The notes under the pieces were generated by a model, which did no database searches, was not told the DNA's origin, and saw only the letters and a program-made list of their open reading frames with translations. A stretch of DNA of 31,443 nt. Source: Alphaproteobacteria bacterium (GTDB lineage Bacteria; Pseudomonadota; Alphaproteobacteria; UBA6615). Below, piece after piece: positions 19,963 to 27,913 of this stretch; the first letter of the stretch is position 1; every line of letters begins with the position of its first letter. The DNA is taken from contig JABDJY010000448.1 in the NCBI GenBank assembly GCA_013003285.1, forward strand, positions 1-31,443, given 5' to 3'. The translations under genes were made by a program, and so were the position numbers.

Positions 19963-21135
19963 CTAGCCGGCGCGAAGCAGATATTTTGCGATGTCGGGAT
20001 TTTCCCGCCGCCACATCACATTGTCCAAGAAGTAGTGATGGACGTTGATGAATATGGCGAACATGAACAAGAACATCTGGCTGCCGAAGGTACCCCGGTT
20101 GTAGGGGACAAATAGCTCCAGCGCCGTCGGTAAGATCCAAAAGCCGAAGAAGCTGATGACCACGCCGAAGACGAAGAAATAGGCGAGCTTCGAAACCGGG
20201 TTCGAGAACAGGCTGCGGGGTCGTTGAGCGTCTGACTTGTCGCGCTCGACATTGAGCTGGTAGCGCCAAACGACGACAAAATACTGAATCGAATGAGCTG
20301 CCGGGGTCGCCAATACCATGAGCACCACAAATGCGGCAGGGGCGACGAGCGCCGGCAGCAGAACCCAGACATAGAGCGTGACCAAGTAGGCTACCGTACC
20401 GTTGAAGGGGAACGGGTTGTCGGACCGCCAGCTTCGGTAGATCACTTGTAGTGCCAATAGTGTCGTCGCAGCGGTGGCGAAACCTACGACAATCAGCAAG
20501 ATATTCGGTACCGGGATGCTGTAGGATGCCAACCCGAACATGTCGCGCTGGGCGACCGCATTGTTCAGAGCGCCCCAACTAAGAATCCAGCAGAGATAGG
20601 CATTGACGATCAGAATCTTTTTATCGCGCGGGGCAAAGAAAGCTTTCTTCAGCACGGAATCGACGATGATCATGCCGTAGCCCTGCTTAACGTAATGCCA
20701 ACCAACAAAAAACAACATGATGTTGATGCCAAACCCCAGCGCGCGCCCGTTACCGGATCCGATCGCCGCGGCGAAGAACACGATAATGGCGGCAGGTACC
20801 ATGATGCCGGCGATCACATAGCGAACCCGTAGGCGCGGGGCATAGGCTTTGCCGAACGCCTTCGCGGTGAAATTCCGATAGAAAATCTGATAGGAATGGG
20901 CGAAATGGGGTGAATTGATAAAGTGCGCGAGGAAGAGGATTGTCGCCGCGACCACGGGTTCGTAGGTGACCGTGTCGAGGAACATTAGCGGAATGAAGAT
21001 CAGCAGGGACCCCCCGCCCAGGCATAGAAAGTCAATCAGGGGCGAGAATAGATAGCCCTCACGGGCCGCTTTGGACGGGTCCAAAGGCTGGTCACCGAGA
21101 TGCTCTTGGGTAAGCGAAGGCGATGTAATAGTCAT
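19963..21135 (-). CDS. Polytopic membrane protein with conserved-looking intramembrane histidines, function unknown
   Basis: A 390-residue inner-membrane protein with about nine or ten hydrophobic helices. Histidines lie in or beside helices: H71, H77 and H80 in HFINSPHFAH, H147 in GWHYVKQGYG, H281 in AAHSIQYF, and H366/H367 in NVHHYFLDNVMWRR near the C-terminus. Such spacing recalls diiron or metal-dependent membrane enzymes (Brp/Blh carotene dioxygenase and fatty-acid-desaturase-like folds), but I cannot place it in either, so an enzyme role is inference. The C-terminal HHYFLDNVMW-type motif appears to be a family signature. The gene converges on the cysteine-cluster gene (17 bases apart) and is divergent from the gene at 21345. 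Confidence 0.78.
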   Translation of the reverse strand: MTITSPSLTQEHLGDQPLDPSKAAREGYLFSPLIDFLCLGGGSLLIFIPLMFLDTVTYEPVVAATILFLAHFINSPHFAHSYQIFYRNFTAKAFGKAYAPRLRVRYVIAGIMVPAAIIVFFAAAIGSGNGRALGFGINIMLFFVGWHYVKQGYGMIIVDSVLKKAFFAPRDKKILIVNAYLCWILSWGALNNAVAQRDMFGLASYSIPVPNILLIVVGFATAATTLLALQVIYRSWRSDNPFPFNGTVAYLVTLYVWVLLPALVAPAAFVVLMVLATPAAHSIQYFVVVWRYQLNVERDKSDAQRPRSLFSNPVSKLAYFFVFGVVISFFGFWILPTALELFVPYNRGTFGSQMFLFMFAIFINVHHYFLDNVMWRRENPDIAKYLLRAG

Positions 21136-21344
21136 GATCGAGGGTAGCCCTGAAGCGGCGAAAATTTAGTCGGTCTACAGGGTGAGCCAACAGCGTTAAT
21201 ATCTGCTGAAATATATCGGGATTGCAGTCTTTCTCTGGGAAATATCGTTACATAACAATATACTAGAGTGACGCGTTGAAACCGTCCGATCCGGGTGGCT
21301 TTAGGCTGGCGGCGGCACATAGCGAGAATGATGGGGGTTGAAAC
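21136..21344. promoter_or_regulatory. Divergent intergenic region
   Basis: A 209-base A/T-richer gap lies between the minus-strand membrane protein and the plus-strand small acidic protein. TATACT at 21259-21264 is a fair -10 candidate for the rightward gene, but the matching -35 (TGGGAA) is poor. No clear dyad seen. Confidence 0.35.
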
Positions 21345-21749
21345 ATGGCCGAACCTTTAGACCGGGACAGCGTGATCCGGCTTTTGGACCAATTAGGCAG
21401 CGACCAGGACGTCGAAGTTCTGGCCGCTGCGCGTAATTTACATGCCCAGATCAGCGCCGCCGAGCTTCGCTGGGATGAGCTCTTGATGCCCGATGAGCCT
21501 GTGCCTGCACCCGCACCCGTTGCCGCGGATGCGGCGACACCGGAGAGTGCGGAGTCCCCGTCGGCGGCGGACACGAACGGCAATGATGGTGACACGCTGG
21601 CGCTGATCGAACAGCTGCTGGCCGACCCCGATCGATCTGAGGCTTTGCGTGAGGAATTGGAAGAGTACAAAATCGATATCGCCGAAGGCGAATTCGACGC
21701 GAAGGACCACAAATATGTACGCGCGCTGTATCAGCGGCTGATAGCATAA
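21345..21749 (+). CDS. Small acidic protein of unknown function
   Basis: A 134-residue cytoplasmic protein with no Cys. Residues 1-48 form a helical domain (LDRDSVIRLLDQLGS then VLAAARNLHAQ and WDELL). An Ala/Pro/Glu linker of about 35 residues follows, then a second helical domain (ALIEQLLAD, LREELEEYK, YVRALYQRL). I do not recognise a named domain; the two-helix-bundle layout suggests a protein-protein adaptor. It converges on the isomerase-like gene, 14 bases apart. Confidence 0.7.
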   Translation: MAEPLDRDSVIRLLDQLGSDQDVEVLAAARNLHAQISAAELRWDELLMPDEPVPAPAPVAADAATPESAESPSAADTNGNDGDTLALIEQLLADPDRSEALREELEEYKIDIAEGEFDAKDHKYVRALYQRLIA

Positions 21750-21763
21750 CGGTCAAACGACAA

Positions 21764-22408
21764 CTAGAGGCGACTTTGCCTGCGCTGCGCGGCGACCGGC
21801 ATTTCACCCAGGCGTCCCCATTCGCCGTGGCTGAACAATTCGGGCTCGTTGAGGAAATCGAGCATCATATCGGTCACGTCGTCGCCCCAAAATATCTCAC
21901 CGTCGATCGCGAAAGTCGGCACGCCGAACACGCCGCGCGAGACCGCTTCTTCGGTGTTCGCCCGCAGTTGCTGCTTGACCGCCGGGTCGTTGATGCGCGC
22001 CTGCCAATCGTCGACGCCAAGTGTAGCGGCCAGATCGGATAGGCTTTCACGGTCTTGACCGTCATTGCCGGCACCCCAGATGTGGTGAAAAATTGCACCG
22101 ACGGCGTCGGGTTCACCGTCGTGCACGACCGCGAGGCGCAGCACAGCGAGCGGGTTGAACGGGTGGCGCGGCGGCGTCTTGAACGGGATGCCGCGCTTAC
22201 CAGCCAGCCAATGACAGTAGCGGTAGGTCTGGCGTCGCTTTGCCGGGATCTCGGCAGGCCCCATATTGTCCCACGCGCCGAGCAAGCCGGCGAACAGCAC
22301 CGGCTTGATTTGTATCTGCAAGTCGCTCGGTAACCGGTCGAACGTGGAAAATTGCAAGTAGGCGTATGGCGATACGACATCGAAGTACCAGTCGGCGTGG
22401 CGGGCCAT
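21764..22408 (-). CDS. 2-hydroxychromene-2-carboxylate isomerase family protein (GST-kappa/DsbA fold)
   Basis: A 214-residue cytoplasmic thioredoxin-fold protein of the HCCA isomerase/GST-kappa group. The N-terminal YFDVVSPYAYL motif carries the catalytic-type Ser, an all-helical insert covers about 40-160, and the GVFGVPTFAIDGEIFWGDD segment (about 170-190) supplies the cis-Pro and the glutathione site. Family members use glutathione to isomerise intermediates of naphthalene-type degradation, but many act on unknown substrates. It is the last gene of a three-gene minus-strand set with a flavin-barrel protein and a VOC protein, opposite a LysR regulator. Confidence 0.88.
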   Translation of the reverse strand: MARHADWYFDVVSPYAYLQFSTFDRLPSDLQIQIKPVLFAGLLGAWDNMGPAEIPAKRRQTYRYCHWLAGKRGIPFKTPPRHPFNPLAVLRLAVVHDGEPDAVGAIFHHIWGAGNDGQDRESLSDLAATLGVDDWQARINDPAVKQQLRANTEEAVSRGVFGVPTFAIDGEIFWGDDVTDMMLDFLNEPELFSHGEWGRLGEMPVAAQRRQSRL

Positions 22409-22465
22409 GATGGCGCTTCCCCTTAGTTCGTGGGCTCAATCTGTGGAGGTAAGTGTAGTTGAGCC

Positions 22466-23446
22466 TTACTCGCTAGGAAAATGCCAACTGCCGGTTCGCT
22501 CGAGCATTGGCGAGTATTCATCGAAACGGAAGCGAAGCGGCAAGCTGTCCTCGACCCGAATAACAGCCTCGGCCCGAAACCGGATGAGCCGTTCCGCGCC
22601 TTCGAAAGCCTCAACATCCTTGCCGTCCCAAATGATCTCCGCCTGACCCGTCATGTAGACCAGGTCGCCGCTGTCGAAATCAACGAATAGAAATCCGGTT
22701 CTCGGGTTCAACAATATATTGCCGACCGTATTGAAGTGGAGATTTCCCGAGAAGTCCGGAAGCACAAAAGTCCGGTCGTCTTCGACGCGAACGAAACCCG
22801 GCTTGCCGCCGCGGTGGGAGACATCGGCACCCTGAACAGCCGCGTCAGCTTGATCTCGATAGGCGGTGGCGATGAACAGTGTGTCGGAACGCTCGATGAG
22901 GGTTCGCACGTCATCGTCGAACTTATCGGCGTACGAGATCGGGCGTTCCGTATGGGGCGTGTCGATTTCGGCACGCAAATCGACGGTGCGGGATTGAATA
23001 TATTGCGGGCAGTTGCCAAAGGCTTGCGTGACCTCGATGGAAATACCCGTCGGTCCGGCTTCGCGAACCCGTCCACTCAACCGGTTGCGCCGCCGGGTCT
23101 CCGGTTGCAGGCCGAGCAGCCCGATATCGGCACCGGGTTTCAGGTTCCCCGCGAGAGGATCACCGAACAATGGGTTGGCGGCAATCTCCAGGCTGCGGGG
23201 ATTTAGCGTCGACATGAACCCGGGGTGGCCGGCGACGATCGACGCCCAGGGCCGGCCTAGCGTATCGACGGTGCCCAGCAGGACGAAGGGCAGGGCGGCG
23301 TAGAATTCGCGATGTTGATCTGGCATATGATTCCGAACTCGTCGCCCGGCGACCCTGCCAATCTTCTCACGAACCCCCATACGGTCCTGTGCCTGTAATT
23401 CGCCGGCGTGAAAGGGAGACGAGATTTCGAGCTGATCCTGGGTCAT
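22466..23446 (-). CDS. Pyridoxamine 5'-phosphate oxidase-like protein with two split barrels
   Basis: A 326-residue cytoplasmic protein. Two copies of the FMN-binding split-barrel fold are visible: residues about 45-165 (FVLLGTVDTLGRPWASIVAGHPGF region) and about 185-315 (TLFIATAYRD, then GFLFVDFDSGDLVYMTGQAE). Family members bind FMN, F420 or haem and usually reduce or oxidise small molecules; this one is not PdxH itself. I chose ATG 23446 (MTQDQLE), which has GAGG 5 bases upstream; the longer frame to 23530 would run through the VOC gene's stop region. It lies between the VOC gene (32-base gap) and the isomerase gene (57-base gap), all on the same strand. Confidence 0.82.
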   Translation of the reverse strand: MTQDQLEISSPFHAGELQAQDRMGVREKIGRVAGRRVRNHMPDQHREFYAALPFVLLGTVDTLGRPWASIVAGHPGFMSTLNPRSLEIAANPLFGDPLAGNLKPGADIGLLGLQPETRRRNRLSGRVREAGPTGISIEVTQAFGNCPQYIQSRTVDLRAEIDTPHTERPISYADKFDDDVRTLIERSDTLFIATAYRDQADAAVQGADVSHRGGKPGFVRVEDDRTFVLPDFSGNLHFNTVGNILLNPRTGFLFVDFDSGDLVYMTGQAEIIWDGKDVEAFEGAERLIRFRAEAVIRVEDSLPLRFRFDEYSPMLERTGSWHFPSE

Positions 23447-23478
23447 GATTTCCTCGATGGATGTTTTAATCTGAACCG

Positions 23479-23889
23479 CTAAGCCGCTGGCGCTACGAAC
23501 TCGACCCGGATTCCACCAGGGATGGCGCAAATCAGGTGCGTGGTCGGGCCACCGAGCAGCGGTTCCGGCGCGAACTCGATTTCGACATCGTCGGCGGATT
23601 GCAAAACGTCGTGCAGCGACGCCAGCGCATCGGCGTCCTCTACCGTGAGGGCCAGATGGTGCAGGCCGATAACGTTCTTGCGGTCGAATGAAACTGCTGT
23701 TTTAGGATCGGCAGCGCCCCACAGGGTGATCATGGTCGTGCCGTCGGAGAGGAACACGGCAGGGTAATCGGCAATCTCGCCAACCTGGGTGAAGCCTAAG
23801 GTGTCGGTGAAGAACCGGCCGGTCTTACCGATGTCCGGAACGGTAAGACCGATGTGATGGGCGCCGCGGGTGATAGCTGTGGTCGACAT
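23479..23889 (-). CDS. VOC family protein (glyoxalase/dioxygenase fold)
   Basis: A 136-residue cytoplasmic protein with two beta-alpha-beta-beta-beta modules of the vicinal oxygen chelate fold. HHIGLTVPDIGKTGRFF opens module one, and LHHLALTVEDADAL opens module two. His and Glu residues suited to metal binding are present at the module starts and near the C-terminus (GGIRVEFVA). Members include glyoxalases, extradiol dioxygenases and glutathione transferases. I chose ATG 23889 with AGGAG 7 bases upstream; the longer frame to 24003 would cross the regulatory region. It is the first gene of the minus-strand operon, divergent from LysR. Confidence 0.86.
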   Translation of the reverse strand: MSTTAITRGAHHIGLTVPDIGKTGRFFTDTLGFTQVGEIADYPAVFLSDGTTMITLWGAADPKTAVSFDRKNVIGLHHLALTVEDADALASLHDVLQSADDVEIEFAPEPLLGGPTTHLICAIPGGIRVEFVAPAA

Positions 23890-24026
23890 GATCTTTCTCC
23901 TGATTATGTGGCCCTTGGAGCGTTTCCACCGGGCCGTTATTACGATGGTGTATAAATTGACCCTTTCCATACCGAAGATTAATAAGGTATTTATGCAATT
24001 CATTATTACGTAATATGGAATAATAG
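23890..24026. promoter_or_regulatory. Divergent control region between the VOC operon and the LysR gene
   Basis: This 137-base A/T-rich gap must drive both the leftward three-gene operon and the rightward LysR gene. LysR proteins commonly bind between themselves and a divergent target operon (family knowledge), which fits the arrangement. It contains the 12-base palindrome listed separately. Confidence 0.6.
24004..24015. promoter_or_regulatory. 12-base palindrome next to the LysR start, likely operator
   Basis: TATTACGTAATA is a perfect 12-base palindrome ending 11 bases before the LysR ATG at 24027. LysR sites are typically short A/T-rich interrupted dyads, so this is a good candidate for the autoregulatory site. 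Because it is so close to the start, binding would also block transcription or translation of the regulator gene. Confidence 0.5.
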
Positions 24027-24926
24027 ATGGATCGCCTGCAGACCATGTCGATCTTCGTCGCGGTTGCCGAGGAGGCGGGATTTTCTGCCGCGGCGCGCCG
24101 CCTGCATATGTCGGCGCCGTCGGTTACCCGCGCGGTCGGCGAGCTTGAGGCGCGATTGCGGGCGCGACTGCTGCACCGAACCACGCGAACGGTGCGACTT
24201 ACCGATGCCGGCGAGCGTTATCTCGCCGACTGCCGGCGCATTATCGCGGAAATCGATGAGGCGGACGGCCATGCTGCTGGCGTCCACGCGGCACCGCGCG
24301 GCACCGTCTCTGTGACCGGGTCGGCGCTGTTTGGCCGTATCGTGCTAACACCGATCCTGGTCGATCTGCTGGACAGCTATCCGGAGATTTCGATCAACAG
24401 TTTCTTTGTCGATCGGGTGGTGAACCTCATCGACGAGGGTTTCGATATCGCCGTGCGGATTGCCGAGTTACCGGATTCTTCACTTGCGGCCGTACGTGTC
24501 GGCAGCGTGAGCCGCGTGCTCTGTGCAGCGCCGGACTATCTCGCAACAGCCAGCAAGCTAGAGACGCCAGGTGACCTCGCCGGCCACGATACCATCGATT
24601 TCATCAACATCATGCCGCGCGATGAATGGGTGTTCGAGCGGGATGGCAAAAGTCAGACCTATAAAACACGGTCACGGTTGCGGGCGAATAACGCTGATGT
24701 CGCGATCGCCGCCGCGGTAGCCGGCCGCGGTATCACGCGCGTTCTCTCCTACATGGTTGCGCCGCAACTCGAGAGCGGCGCGTTGGAAATCGTTCTGCCC
24801 GAATTCACGCCACCGGCTGTGCCGGTTCATATTGTTCACAAAGAGCCGGGGCAGACATCGGGGCGCGTGCGGGCCGTTGTCGACTATCTGGCTGAACGAT
24901 TGCGCCAGGCGCCCGCCTTGAGCTGA
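24027..24926 (+). CDS. LysR family transcriptional regulator
   Basis: A 299-residue DNA-binding protein. Residues 1-60 form the winged helix-turn-helix (MDRLQTMSIFVAVAEEAGFSAAARRL, with MSAPSVTRAVGELE as recognition helix), then a linker helix and a periplasmic-binding-protein-like effector domain from about 90 to 295 (GTVSVTGSALFGRIVL, DEGFDIAVRI, AAVAGRGITRVLSYM). It is divergent from the VOC/PNPOx-like/isomerase operon and probably controls it in response to a pathway intermediate. Its start context is a weak GGAA, consistent with low or self-repressed expression. Confidence 0.93.
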   Translation: MDRLQTMSIFVAVAEEAGFSAAARRLHMSAPSVTRAVGELEARLRARLLHRTTRTVRLTDAGERYLADCRRIIAEIDEADGHAAGVHAAPRGTVSVTGSALFGRIVLTPILVDLLDSYPEISINSFFVDRVVNLIDEGFDIAVRIAELPDSSLAAVRVGSVSRVLCAAPDYLATASKLETPGDLAGHDTIDFINIMPRDEWVFERDGKSQTYKTRSRLRANNADVAIAAAVAGRGITRVLSYMVAPQLESGALEIVLPEFTPPAVPVHIVHKEPGQTSGRVRAVVDYLAERLRQAPALS

Positions 24927-24928
24927 GG

Positions 24929-25366
24929 TCAATCGGTAGTGGTTGGTTTCAAAGCCAGCTGGGATTGCTTCGCTACTTTAGGCACCGATCCCAAATCGTC
25001 CACCCAGTGTTGCTCCGAGCGAGTCCAGACCTGTCGCGTGGGGATCAGTTCGTTGCGTTGGCGAATGGTGCCGACGCGAATGCCGTGGATCTTCGGCCCG
25101 TCACCCACGCTGGTCGAATAAATCGGTGATCCGCATTCGGGGCAGAAGGCCTGCTCGCGACCGGCGCCGCTTTCCGCTGTCTTTACGTAGAGTTTTGGGG
25201 TGCCGGACCGCAGCGCGAAGGTGCCTGCGCGGCTCATGGCAACCGTGCGAAATGCCGAACCCGATAGGGATTGGCAGTCGGTGCAGTGGCAGATGACCAC
25301 TTTATCGGGGTCGATCTCGGCCCCGTAGGTGATGTAGCCGCAGTGGCAGCTACCGTCGATCTTCAT
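24929..25366 (-). CDS. GFA family (glutathione-dependent formaldehyde-activating enzyme-like) protein
   Basis: A 145-residue cytoplasmic zinc protein. The metal-binding cysteines are visible as CHCG near residue 7, CHCTDC near 26, and CPECGSPIY near 95, the pattern of the GFA/CENP-V fold. Family members were linked to glutathione and formaldehyde, but most have no confirmed reaction. Its stop is 2 bases from the LysR stop (convergent). A small basic-protein gene lies 17 bases upstream on the same strand, so they may be co-transcribed. Confidence 0.9.
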   Translation of the reverse strand: MKIDGSCHCGYITYGAEIDPDKVVICHCTDCQSLSGSAFRTVAMSRAGTFALRSGTPKLYVKTAESGAGREQAFCPECGSPIYSTSVGDGPKIHGIRVGTIRQRNELIPTRQVWTRSEQHWVDDLGSVPKVAKQSQLALKPTTTD

Positions 25367-25383
25367 TATCGGACTTTACCGGC

Positions 25384-25554
25384 TCAATTGCGTTCGACGT
25401 CGGCATCGGCGGGTTGTTCCTCGGCACCGGGCGCGAGTGGGTCCGCGCCATCCTCCGAGGCTGCCTTTTTTGCCTCGGCTTTAGCGGCTTTTTTTTCTGC
25501 CTTGCGCCGTTCGCGGTCGAGCTTCTCGAATTTGTAATTTGTTTTGCGCGCCAT
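25384..25554 (-). CDS. Small lysine-rich protein, 56 residues
   Basis: A short reading frame (MARKTNYKFEKLDRERRK..., ending DADVERN) with a GAGAGG ribosome binding site 6 bases before the ATG. The first 33 residues are strongly basic, dominated by Lys, Arg, Ala and Glu, likely a helix; the last 23 are acidic and Pro-rich. The TNYKFEKLDRERRKAEKKAA opening resembles a small conserved alphaproteobacterial protein of unknown function. Its lysine-rich N-terminus could bind nucleic acid or ribosomes (inference). It lies 17 bases upstream of the GFA gene. The 180 bases further right, up to 25734, show nothing else. Confidence 0.7.
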   Translation of the reverse strand: MARKTNYKFEKLDRERRKAEKKAAKAEAKKAASEDGADPLAPGAEEQPADADVERN

Positions 25555-25734
25555 GGCGGCCTCTCTTCTGGTGTTTCATCTTGAGCTAGCGTTGGAGTCG
25601 CCAGATCCAGCGTTCACCTCTTGTATCACGCCGACAGAAAAAAGGCCCGTCCCGTTATGCCAATTCTATAACGTGCTGGTTGGTCAGCGGGCTGATATGA
25701 TGGCGATCGAAGCGTAGAAAGCAGGGTGCTCACC

Positions 25735-26517
25735 ATGAAAGAAAAGATTGTCGGGATCGAAACGCCGGATGGGCTGATGGAGACCTTTATCACCCATCCT
25801 GAGCAAGGGGGGCCGTTTCCACCCGTCATTATATTCATGGATGTGTGGGGCATCCGGGAGCAGCTGTTCGATATTGCGCGGCGCATTGGCACCGTTGGCT
25901 ATGCCGTGGCGGTACCGAATTTCTACTACCGAAAGGGTGGGATCACCTTCGATTACAGGCACCCGGATGGCAAAACGATCTCGTTGAAGGCGTTAGATGC
26001 GGCGGAACAGGAGAAAATACTCGCCTTCCTGTCTCATCTCACCGATGACTTCGCGGTCTCCGATACCGGTGCGGTACTAGACTATCTGGCCACCGACGAA
26101 GCGGTGCGGCCGGGGCCGGCGGGATCAGTGGGCTATTGTCTGGGTGGCCGCTTGGTGGTGCGCGCTGCTGGTGCGTTTCCCGATGCCATCCAGGCCAGCG
26201 CCAGCCTGCACGGCACCCGACTGGTCACCGACGCGCCCGATTCTCCACATCTGGAAGCGTCGCGCATGAAGGGCGAAATCTATTGCGGCTATGGTGAACT
26301 CGATCATTACACCCCGCCCGACGTGATCGCGTCAGTTCGTGATGCTTTCGCCGGTGTCGAGGTGGACTATTTTGATACGGTTCACGCCCAAGTCGATCAT
26401 GGCTACGCCATTCCTGACCGCGATGTCTTCGACAAAGCGGCGGCGGAACGCGATTGGGAACAGATTTTCGCGATGTATCATCGCCGGCTGCACCCCTATG
26501 GGGACGCGCCGGCATAG
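25735..26517 (+). CDS. Dienelactone hydrolase family protein
   Basis: A 260-residue cytoplasmic alpha/beta hydrolase of the dienelactone hydrolase family, which hydrolyses carboxymethylenebutenolide in chlorocatechol breakdown and also related lactones. The nucleophile Cys sits in GYCLGG (near residue 132). An Asp follows in GELDHYTPP-like context, and the catalytic His lies in HAQVDHGYAIPDRD near 222. I chose ATG 25735 with AGGG about 8 bases upstream over GTG 25726. A short C-G stem plus six T follows its stop. It converges on a cupin gene; the neighbourhood is rich in genes typical of aromatic or xenobiotic catabolism. Confidence 0.87.
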   Translation: MKEKIVGIETPDGLMETFITHPEQGGPFPPVIIFMDVWGIREQLFDIARRIGTVGYAVAVPNFYYRKGGITFDYRHPDGKTISLKALDAAEQEKILAFLSHLTDDFAVSDTGAVLDYLATDEAVRPGPAGSVGYCLGGRLVVRAAGAFPDAIQASASLHGTRLVTDAPDSPHLEASRMKGEIYCGYGELDHYTPPDVIASVRDAFAGVEVDYFDTVHAQVDHGYAIPDRDVFDKAAAERDWEQIFAMYHRRLHPYGDAPA

Positions 26518-26528
26518 CCGCGTTTTTT
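26510..26528 (+). terminator. Candidate short intrinsic terminator between convergent genes
   Basis: CGGC (26510-26513), ATA, GCCG (26517-26520), then CG and six T (26523-26528). The stem is only 4 bp and overlaps the hydrolase stop codon, so it is a weak terminator at best. Confidence 0.3.
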
Positions 26529-26940
26529 ACTTGGCGGGCGGGTCGCAGACTTCCGTGCCCATTTCGGCGGGTACGGAGAATTCCAGCAGTTCGAAGGCGT
26601 CGGATGTGCGGATTTCATTGTGCGGCATGTAACCGGGAATGTAGACCGAATCACCTTCTTCCAGATGAATGGTTTCGCCGTCGGCGAATTCTAGCTCGAG
26701 CCAACCGTCGAGCATGTAGACGAATTGGCCTTCGCATTTGTGAAAGTGCCAGCCGGTGGGCTCGGACAATCCATCGGTGGCCGAGGTCTTCTGAACCCGC
26801 ATACGGCCCTGGCTGCCGTCGGTAACGCCGAGGTCGACATATTCGAAGAAACTGCGCCGGCCTTTGACGATATTGGGGTCAGACTTACGGGCTACGGCAT
26901 ATTGCTGGGTTTCTTGGGTTTCAGCGGCTTGACTGGACAT
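26527..26940 (-). CDS. Cupin domain protein
   Basis: A 137-residue cytoplasmic protein with one cupin barrel. Motif 1 is visible as the GWHFHKCEGQFVYMLDG region (two His and a Glu/Gln as metal ligands), and motif 2 as DSVYIPGYMPHN with a third His. It may bind a metal and a small ligand, or be a small oxygenase or isomerase. The ATG at 26940 follows GAGGAG, so I reject the longer frame to 27021. It is divergent from the lipoprotein gene at 27105. Confidence 0.85.
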   Translation of the reverse strand: MSSQAAETQETQQYAVARKSDPNIVKGRRSFFEYVDLGVTDGSQGRMRVQKTSATDGLSEPTGWHFHKCEGQFVYMLDGWLELEFADGETIHLEEGDSVYIPGYMPHNEIRTSDAFELLEFSVPAEMGTEVCDPPAK

Positions 26941-27104
26941 GGCGTATTCTCCTCGCTCGGTGAGCTGGGTTCGATCTGGAGGGCACATGGTAAAGCGGCG
27001 GCTCTGGGGCGGCAAGGGCATAGACGTCCCGTTGACCTTGCCTGTCGCTATAGAGGGCGATTAAGTTGGCGGCGGTGAGAGCGTAAACTTGGAGTTCCCA
27101 ACCC

Positions 27105-27755
27105 ATGCAGTACCGAAACTCGACCTTGGTTGCCGCTGCATTGCTTGTCTTATCCGCCTGTGCCGCGAGCGAGCCGCCGCCGGCGACACCCACGTCGATC
27201 GACCGAGTGGTTGCCAGCGATGTCGATGCCACTTGGAACGCGCTGATTGCCGGGATTAACGGGCGCGACTTTGAAATTAACTCAATGACCAAAGAAAGTG
27301 GCACGATCAGGGTCTTAGTCCGGTCTGCGGCACCGTCCCAGTATGTCGATTGCGGCGATATTTCGATTCGCTCGAAGAGCGCTGAATTTGGCGACCGCAG
27401 CTATGACTTTCCCGCCGCGAACACCGCGCGTTATCTGGTGGCCGACGAACGGGCCGCCGAATTGGTCGATGTGGAGCGGCGCACTAGCTTAAATGCTTTA
27501 GCAACAGTTCAACTTACACCGTCGGCGCAGGGGACCCGTGTGAGTGTCGCCACAAATTACGTGATGAATTTCCGGACCCGTGAGTTCGGCAATAACATCG
27601 AGGCCCGTAGCTTTGACGACAGCCTGAACTTTGTCAGTTTGGGGCGGGCCAGCTTGAACGAAGAGATCAGACAAGGTTCGAAAACGAAGACGGTCAAGGT
27701 CGAATGCCAACCAACCGGCGAGCTTGAGCGGCGGATCGTCGCCGCGCTCGGCTGA
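27105..27755 (+). CDS. Lipoprotein, paralogue 1 of a tandem pair
   Basis: A 216-residue outer-envelope lipoprotein. The lipobox LSAC places the lipidated Cys at 19. From about residue 40 the order is a helix with DVDATWNALIAG, a strand pattern RDFEINSM, GTIRVLVRS, VDCGDISI, YLVADERAAELVDVERRTSLNA, FRTREFGNNIE and VECQPTGELERRI. The D-x-x-W helix followed by strands looks like the helix-grip fold of BamC-type lipoproteins, but this is inference by shape. Two Cys (VDCG, VECQ) could form a disulphide. A close paralogue follows downstream. Function unknown; it is likely an envelope component. Confidence 0.8.
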   Translation: MQYRNSTLVAAALLVLSACAASEPPPATPTSIDRVVASDVDATWNALIAGINGRDFEINSMTKESGTIRVLVRSAAPSQYVDCGDISIRSKSAEFGDRSYDFPAANTARYLVADERAAELVDVERRTSLNALATVQLTPSAQGTRVSVATNYVMNFRTREFGNNIEARSFDDSLNFVSLGRASLNEEIRQGSKTKTVKVECQPTGELERRIVAALG

Positions 27756-27828
27756 GGAATTGGGGGTTATTTGGGATCGATAAAATTCATGCCAAATTTG
27801 ACCTATGGCGAAGCTGAAATAATCCAAT

Positions 27829-27857
27829 TTGAGCAATTAACTAAGTTCTTTTAATCC
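27829..27857 (+). promoter_or_regulatory. Candidate sigma-70 promoter for the second paralogue
   Basis: TTGAGC (27829-27834), a 17-base spacer and TAATCC (27852-27857) lie 57 bases before the ATG at 27914, in the A/T-rich 158-base gap between the paralogues. A similar TTGACC with TAATCC lies about 31 bases upstream, so the exact promoter is uncertain. Confidence 0.3.
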
Positions 27858-27913
27858 ATATTAAATCGGCGGCCTGAAAATCCACCTGCGTAATACACAG
27901 TTGGATTAGGCCC

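Noticed and set aside
19730..20578. 282-codon minus-strand frame overlapping the membrane protein and cysteine-cluster genes
   Set aside because: It is a second frame of the same strand as the membrane protein and antisense to the cysteine-cluster gene, with no coherent features.
22736..23206. 156-codon plus-strand frame opposite the PNPOx-like gene
   Set aside because: It is antisense to a gene with two recognisable barrels and has no domain of its own.
25476..25500. T-rich stretches near 25465-25497 as a terminator
   Set aside because: They are the complement of lysine codons of the 56-residue gene, and no stable stem precedes them.
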